NCBI GenBank assembly: GCA_003550325.1
Contig: QKWP01000429.1
Span: forward strand, 180,483-244,482
From: Gigaspora rosea
Taxonomy: Eukaryota; Glomeromycota; Glomeromycetes; Diversisporales; Gigasporaceae
Length of the DNA stretch: 64,000 nt
Direction of reading: 5' to 3'
Every line of letters starts with the position of its first letter. Positions within the stretch are counted from its first letter, which is position 1. The notes beneath the pieces were generated by a model. The model saw only the letters and a program-made list of their open reading frames with translations. It was not told where the DNA came from and ran no database searches. The position numbers were made by a program, and so were the translations under genes. Shown one piece after another: positions 58,000-64,000 of this stretch.

Positions 58000-60216
58000 T
58001 GGGCAATGTGGCGGCTTACGAGGATACACCAAAATATTAATTGACAAATTGAAATTCATCATAAGTTTAAAATCAATCCAAACAAATTTAAAATATATAT
58101 CAAATAAAATGTTACTGTCATTAATGAATATGTGAAGAGAAAAATTTCTCTTCAAACATTTAACCTAATGATAAGAGAATCTTTTTTTTTTGCAATCAAA
58201 AAAAAAAAAATTAATTTCTGCCAAAATTAAAAATTAAAGATTTTGAAGATTCAGCTTAATAACATTAATGCTATATTTTTTAATGCCAAAAGCCCTTTTA
58301 GCATATCCTAACAATATTTATCTAGCATACTAAATATATATCCAAACTCTATAATTGAGATAAAAATGATTACAATGATACACAGAAATAAATTTCTTAT
58401 CTTAGCACAAGACTATGTACAACTATTTTTGTTGAAAACATTTTTTGATGCTACTAGTCTACTACAGAGAATAATATTACTGTAGCTCCAAGATCATGAA
58501 TTCCAATAATTTGTCTTTCTCGAAGTCAATTAAATTAAATGTTATAAGGCATGGTCGTAATAAATAAACGTAAGTGGTTTGTCTTATTTATTTAATTTAT
58601 TGTTTTTTTTTTATTCTTAAAAATTATATTGATAAATGAGTGATTAAAATTAATATAGTATTAAAATTTGTGATTAATAAATACAGTTGTTAATTTGTAA
58701 TTAATACAGTATAGTTATTAACTTGTTAATATGCTTTTTGCTTATTTTTGTGTAACACATATATGCGAATATTCTTTATCATTGTCATCTATTATGCTGC
58801 ATATATTCTTTATTATTGTTGCCCCTATTTACAATCAACAAGTTTTTTATTCATTCATTAGGACTTCATGCATGTAATAAACAATAACTTTCAGGTCAAA
58901 ATGATCTATTCGAAAGTATCGTTCTTAATTTGTACCTCAAAATATCTAATTATCTAAAAAAAAACCCCCCACTTTTATGAATAAATTAATATTCTCATCA
59001 TTTATACTACTATATGGGTGTTTCTATACATTATATATATGGGACCTTTTTACTCGGCAGACTGCGGGCTTTCAAAAATTAGCATCAGTAATTTAAACGT
59101 CAAGCAGAGCTTAAATTCTTTCTGATCTATGTGCTATTAAGACAATTTTTAAGCCCTGATTTTGTTATATAAAAGTTCTATATTTAGAATGCACATTTTT
59201 CTTGACAAGCACATGTTCTTGATGAACTTATGTAATGTGAATAACAACTTTAATTTTAAAGCATAAAAAAAGGTACTGAGGGAAACCTAGGACTTTACGG
59301 AATTTAGTAGTCACCACCAAAATAAAGCCAAACAATTGTGCGATATACGCAATAAGTAGCGGTACGTTTGGCAAGGCAAGGCGCATCAGATATACGGCAA
59401 TAACACAAGAACAACAAATTCGGTAATGAGAGGAGCGCGAAAATAGACAAAAAATCACCTTAATGGCAGCAAAAACTATTAATAAATTACATGCGGGGAT
59501 AGGAGAGAACAAAATTTAACATCTTAATATAACCCTGTCACCGTCAACAACTATTTAATTGCGATTATAATCACTTACAACTTTGAATTATGATTATGTA
59601 CAGTATTAAACTCCTCTTTAATATTACTATTTCCGTCATTATTTCACGAAACTAATTTGAAAGCTTTAATACGGACACAAGCTTAACCAAATTTGTCGAT
59701 CACCTCATCCTTCTCAAGCCCTGGCTAAAACTTTCATCTTTTAATTGCATTCTTTTTTTGGTAGCAATTTTAGGTGGCCTGATCTTGCACACAAAGGGAG
59801 ATTTCTTGCGATTATTCTATTCTCCCTTTTCTCTTATTTGATCATTGTAGGTTGGAAAGTGGCTTAGCAATGATTTCTTTATGATTTGTCCACGACTTTT
59901 CATGGGTATATTGGGCAATTTGGGACTTTTTGTGATTTAAGAGTCATCCTGAGTAACTAGTACAATACTATCTTTTTTATTATGTCACGTGATCTTCTTA
60001 CAGATGAATAAGAGCAAAATTTTAATCGATTAGTTAACCGACTATTGCTAACTAATCAATGAAACGATTAATCGATTAGTGTTTTTTAGTTGATTTAATT
60101 TAATAATAATAATACAGAATATACTGTATATTATGATAAAATTTTATTAAAAAATCTAATTAATTATTCGATTATCGATTAATAGTTGATTCGATTAATC
60201 GATTAATAGTTGGTTC

Positions 60217-61250
60217 ATTCAAGTTGACTGCAAAAGTCAACTGATCGAACTGGGAGCTAAGCAGGGAGGCCCCGGCGTGGTGACAATCACAGGTAAACCA
60301 AGATGCCAGTGGAAAAACCAGTTCAATCACTATCCAATTTTAGGAAGGCGCAGGGGGGAGATAATTGATTAATCAATTTACCTAATTTGGACGTTTCACA
60401 CGAAAATTGATATAACAGATTTATTGTAGTTATAAACGCGCGGACGTTAGGACAGACTATGGTGGCCTGGAAAGAAAGCAAATTCGCATGCAATAATCGC
60501 TTACTCAACTGTGACAGACCACAAGTCGCAATGCAGTGTAGACTAAAGAAGCATTGAAGACTTAGATTATTGCGAAGCATTGCTAACCATCATAAATTAT
60601 CTCTCTATGAAGTAACAAGGGATAACAATGAAAATAACAACGGACAGATAAATTACGCATTGCTGAACAATAACACTAGGCTTTACTTTACATATGATAT
60701 CATTCAGAAAGTCTTGTTCAAAACAAAAAGTCACATAATATGGCCTATCAAGAAAGGCACAATACCAGATCGGATATCTATGGCCATGGTGCAATTCTCA
60801 GGAAATTTCAAGTGAAAAGACACTATCCCAAACCTTCAAAAGAGAAGAGATAAACTCTATAATCATCTGTGCGAAATGAACAAGAAGAACTTATTGAAAA
60901 TACCTCGATAGTTCTGAACTTCACAAACATTGGAATAACGACTCCAATGATCGCCCAGATTAACATATATACATATTCCTTAACAAAGCTACGAGTTAAT
61001 ACTACCCTATCCAAATATCATATGAGAATAGCAAATCTCCTTAAGTTGTCAAGACAATACAAGCGTATAGTAGGCTATATTATTATTTCCGTACATACAC
61101 ATTCGGTATGGATAGTTCAGCAAGGAACAGCATTTTCTCCAAGACTTCGAGAAATAAGCAAGAGAATTTTTCCCTTGAATAAGGCAAATTTCTCAAAGCA
61201 TTATAACTTGCTGATGAATCTTTTTAAAATGGACATCATGGTCTGAAACC
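60217..61250 (+). other. Unrecognised decayed coding-like region
   Basis: GC content rises after the copy C boundary (60220-60360, including GGAGGCCCCGGCGTGGTG). Two open frames, 60570-60815 and 60869-61246, encode charged peptides (for example IIWPIKKGTIPDRISMAMV and AFSPRLREISKRIFPLNK) without a family I recognise. They could be the N-terminal part of the TPR pseudogene downstream or an unrelated broken gene. Starts are not reliable. Confidence 0.3.
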
Positions 61251-61839
61251 AACTCATGTGTACTTGGATCATTTAATAGAAAGTAATGTAGATATACGCA
61301 CAAAATATCACGTCGGTTCATTGGGTCTTAAATATTAAAGATTCAAATCAGTCAGACCCTACAAAGAATGGGTATCTAGCCAACACAGTGCAACGTAATA
61401 CAAGATGAACAAATTGAAGTATCGCCTGCATATCCTAATGAAAAAAAAAGTGAAATTGGTATATAATGCACTAGTACTGACACCGGGCTACGGCTGGTCA
61501 GTCATTCCATAATACAGCACTTCGTGTAATGTATGATTGGCTTAGCTGAAAAGAGGCAGTTAGATTTGGTGAGTTGGGTGATTAGGATTATAGCCATAGT
61601 ATGTCAGATGAGTTGAAAAAAAAGAGAAAAATGGTATTTCCTGAGTATGTCAAAATCTACTGGTAGCGTAACGGTATAGTCACGTGAACAAACAACAATT
61701 AATTGTACTGCTTATGCCACTCAAGCAGCAGATCAGACTTAAGTCAGTGCGGGCATGATCAATAATTATTGAAGAATCATGTGCAGATTAAAAAAAAAAA
61801 CAAACATTTAAAATAAACTTCAGCATAATCAAAATTGCT
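61251..61839 (+). other. Non-coding or strongly decayed stretch
   Basis: Scattered fragments resembling TPR units (CAGTGCAACGTAAT, AAGTCAGTGCGG) but no frame. No other feature. Confidence 0.3.
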
Positions 61840-63690
61840 CACAGAGTTAGATAACTACTAGAAAACGAATCAAATAATGTATTAGCATTAAGTCAACGTG
61901 AAACTCATAACATGATGAACAGAATGACGGATAGCATAAAGATTAATAAAACTATTAGAAGTTGAACCAAAGAATGCAATGGTATTGACTAATGATGCCT
62001 GATGCAACACACGTGACCTGACGCAACTGCTCACGTGACCTTAAAAACATAATCTCTTCAGCTCTGTCTTTTACAATCCTAAAAATCTAGGAGACTTATA
62101 TTGGCTAGCTGAGCGTCATGCATTATGCGTCATGCATCATGAATCAGTGGCGCGACTTATGGTTTCATCATGTTGCGTCAAGGTTTCGTCATGCTGTGTC
62201 AAGCATCTATAGTATTGACTCAAGGATGTGACCTCATCGCATGAGATGAAGAGTCACTCACAAAGCTAAAGAATCGCTAAGAAGTAGATTTATACTGGAT
62301 CTGAATCAAGTTGTCGTAAAATGAATCACATGATAAACAAACAGAAGAATTGCCAATAGAACCCAAGGATGTAAAGGAAACTACGAAGCAACTTACTGTA
62401 TAATGAAGAAAGACAAAGAACCATTTGCAGATTCGAATGTGTCATTAGAAACTGGGTTAAATAATGCACAAGTATTAAGTCAACGTAGTGCAACTAATAG
62501 CTCAAGAAATAAATAACGAATTACTTGCATAATCAAACAGATTATCAAAAAAAAAAAACTATATATATATATATAATGGCCGATTAAATTGTCGCAAAGA
62601 AACTTATCACCTGACGAATAGATATGGGAAGTCATTTGCAGATATAAATAGATCATTAAAGATCGAACAAAAGGACACACCTATATTAAGCAAATATGGT
62701 ATCATTTATCACATAACGGATAAATATAAAGAGCTGCTTGCAGGCCTGAATAGGTCACTAGAATCAAACTAATAGTGCGTCAACATCAACAGTGGTAGAG
62801 CAACTCATCGCAAATATGAGAAGTCACTCGCGATTTAAATAAATTATTATTAGAATCGAACTAATAACACTGGGGTATTAAGCCAATAGGGTGCTTATCA
62901 TATGATGAATATGTATGAAGAATTACTTACAGGTTTAAGCAAGTTATTAGAAACAGGCTAAACATCGCGTAGATAGTAGGTCAGTACAGAAGACCTATTG
63001 AATGATGAAGGTTACAAAGAATTATTGAAGAATTAAATAGCATTAGTTATCAAAACCAATGGGACTTAGGCATTAAAAATTTATGAAACAATCTAGCATG
63101 AGACGAATATATATAAAGAATCACTTGGGGATTCGAATAAATTACTAGGAACCAAACCAAATAGTGCGAGGGCACTATGCTGGCGTAGGCTATATACACA
63201 TGAGGAATAAATACAGAGAATCACTCGCAATTGGAGCAAGCCAACAGAAATCGAGAACAGAAGCTAAACCACTAACCAAGTTCGTCAACTAACTTGACAG
63301 CCAGCCAAACCTTTAAAATCAATCAGGTAGAAATTGAGTCAGATAATGCAGCGACGTTAATTCAACGCAATCAGACTCATTACAATGGAATATACTAAGA
63401 ATCACTTTAAATGGGAAAGGCATTAGAAATCAAACACACTAATGCGTGAGTGACAAGAAATTATGAAGCAACTTATTGTAAGACAAATAAACACGAAGAA
63501 TCACAAATAAGCTACATGAAATCAAACCTAATAAAGCATGGGCATCAAGTCAACATAATAGATGCACAATGAATATGATAAATCGCTCTCTGCATATTTT
63601 GCTAAAGCATTCGACAAAGCTTTAATAGAACTCGCTATACTAGAATGAAAAGAACATACGAAACTAGTCAATGTAACTAGGAATTCAGAG
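61840..63690 (+). pseudogene. Tetratricopeptide (TPR) repeat pseudogene
   Basis: Degenerate units recur with the TPR pattern of tyrosine-helix, leucine-rich helix and Asn turn. Examples are LALSQRETHNMMN (about 61885), NRYGKSFADINRSLKIE (62611), GIIYHITDKYKELLAGLNRSLE (62700-62765, quoted as two adjoining helices), YEKSLA (62816) and YHMMNMYEELLTGLSKLLET (62900-62955). At DNA level AAGTCAACG and GAATCACTTGCA are the recurring markers. Stops occur in every unit, so nothing functional remains. TPRs are helical protein-binding repeats; large TPR families occur in some fungi. Confidence 0.7.
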
Positions 63691-64000
63691 CGACAATTTC
63701 TCAGAAACATGGTAATGCACAATGAAAAAAAAAAGAGAGAGAGGGGCAAACAGATCCTATTATATATATACATGGTGTACTTCGTTCTCCAAAAATATCG
63801 AAAAAAAAAGAAATCGAGACCATAGCATTGAGGCTTCTTATCGAAACAAACAATCTTATATGATAGAAACTTAAAAGGAATATATAAAGAACCCAGGGTT
63901 AAGACTTAGTTCATACTGGTAGCTTTCAATGGCTCACTAGTTGAGCGTGTTGCTACTGACTTCCAATAAGATACATTAAAAAAAAAAAGAAAGAAAACAA
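63691..64000. other. Non-coding end of window
   Basis: A-rich DNA after the last recognisable TPR fragment. The minus-strand frame at 63528-63773 overlaps the TPR remnants and is not supported as a gene. Confidence 0.35.

Larger units (their letters stand above)
53552..60216 (+). repeat. Duplicated block, copy C (no oxidase gene), with hAT insertion
   Basis: 53552-54069 and 58000-60216 align with 27974-30633 of copy B. It stops after the ATCGATTAAT-type inverted repeat at TTGGTTCA (about 60216), upstream of where the oxidase gene would begin. The left end abuts the truncated LINE. Non-coding apart from the inserted transposon. Confidence 0.85.

Noticed and set aside
1..64000. tRNA and rRNA genes
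   Set aside because: I looked for cloverleaf boxes and conserved rRNA stretches by eye and found none; a covariance-model scan would be decisive.

Overview
This window is AT-rich eukaryotic DNA, most likely fungal nuclear DNA. The two intact genes have short introns with GTAAGT donors. The remaining coding-like DNA consists of Sel1-like repeats, TPR repeats, an AIG1-type GTPase and an aspartic protease, all decayed, among many nested transposons. This mix suggests a repeat-rich early-diverging fungus, for example a Rhizophagus-like Glomeromycotina. That is inference; no rRNA or marker gene is present.

Layout: (1) 423-5580 is copy A of a duplicated block carrying an apparently intact two-exon secreted FAD-linked oxidase (berberine-bridge-enzyme type). 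(2) 5581-11596 is an LTR retrotransposon with PBS, PPT and ATAG target duplication. Its interior carries decayed Sel1-like repeat sequence instead of gag-pol, and it is itself interrupted by a hAT-type element built of stacked palindromes. (3) 11974-22666 is a second LTR retrotransposon (ATATT target duplication) with a decayed gag, a 138-bp satellite and an antisense array of 51-nt exon-like cassettes. A Harbinger-like element, a hAT-like element and a mariner-like MITE are nested inside it. (4) 22667-27794 is mostly non-coding with several MITEs, ending in an AIG1-type GTPase pseudogene. (5) 27974-33282 is copy B of the block with a second FAD-oxidase gene. The LTR that follows it is split by about 8.5 kb of foreign DNA (33283-41828) holding hAT and pepsin-like pseudogenes, and resumes at 41829. 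(6) 43483-53553 is a minus-strand LINE with endonuclease, reverse transcriptase and RNase H domains, broken by a 4-kb insertion and by MITEs. (7) 53552-60216 is copy C of the block without the oxidase gene, carrying a nearly complete 3.9-kb hAT transposon with 8-bp target duplications. (8) 60217-64000 is decayed coding-like DNA, mainly a TPR pseudogene.

The only genes that look functional are the two FAD oxidases. Because the block occurs two to three times, one copy gives the empty site for insertions in another, so several transposon boundaries can be placed to the base. A recurring theme is a set of hAT-type elements (ends YAGNG, 8-bp duplications), each carrying its own short motif repeated near the termini in both orientations.
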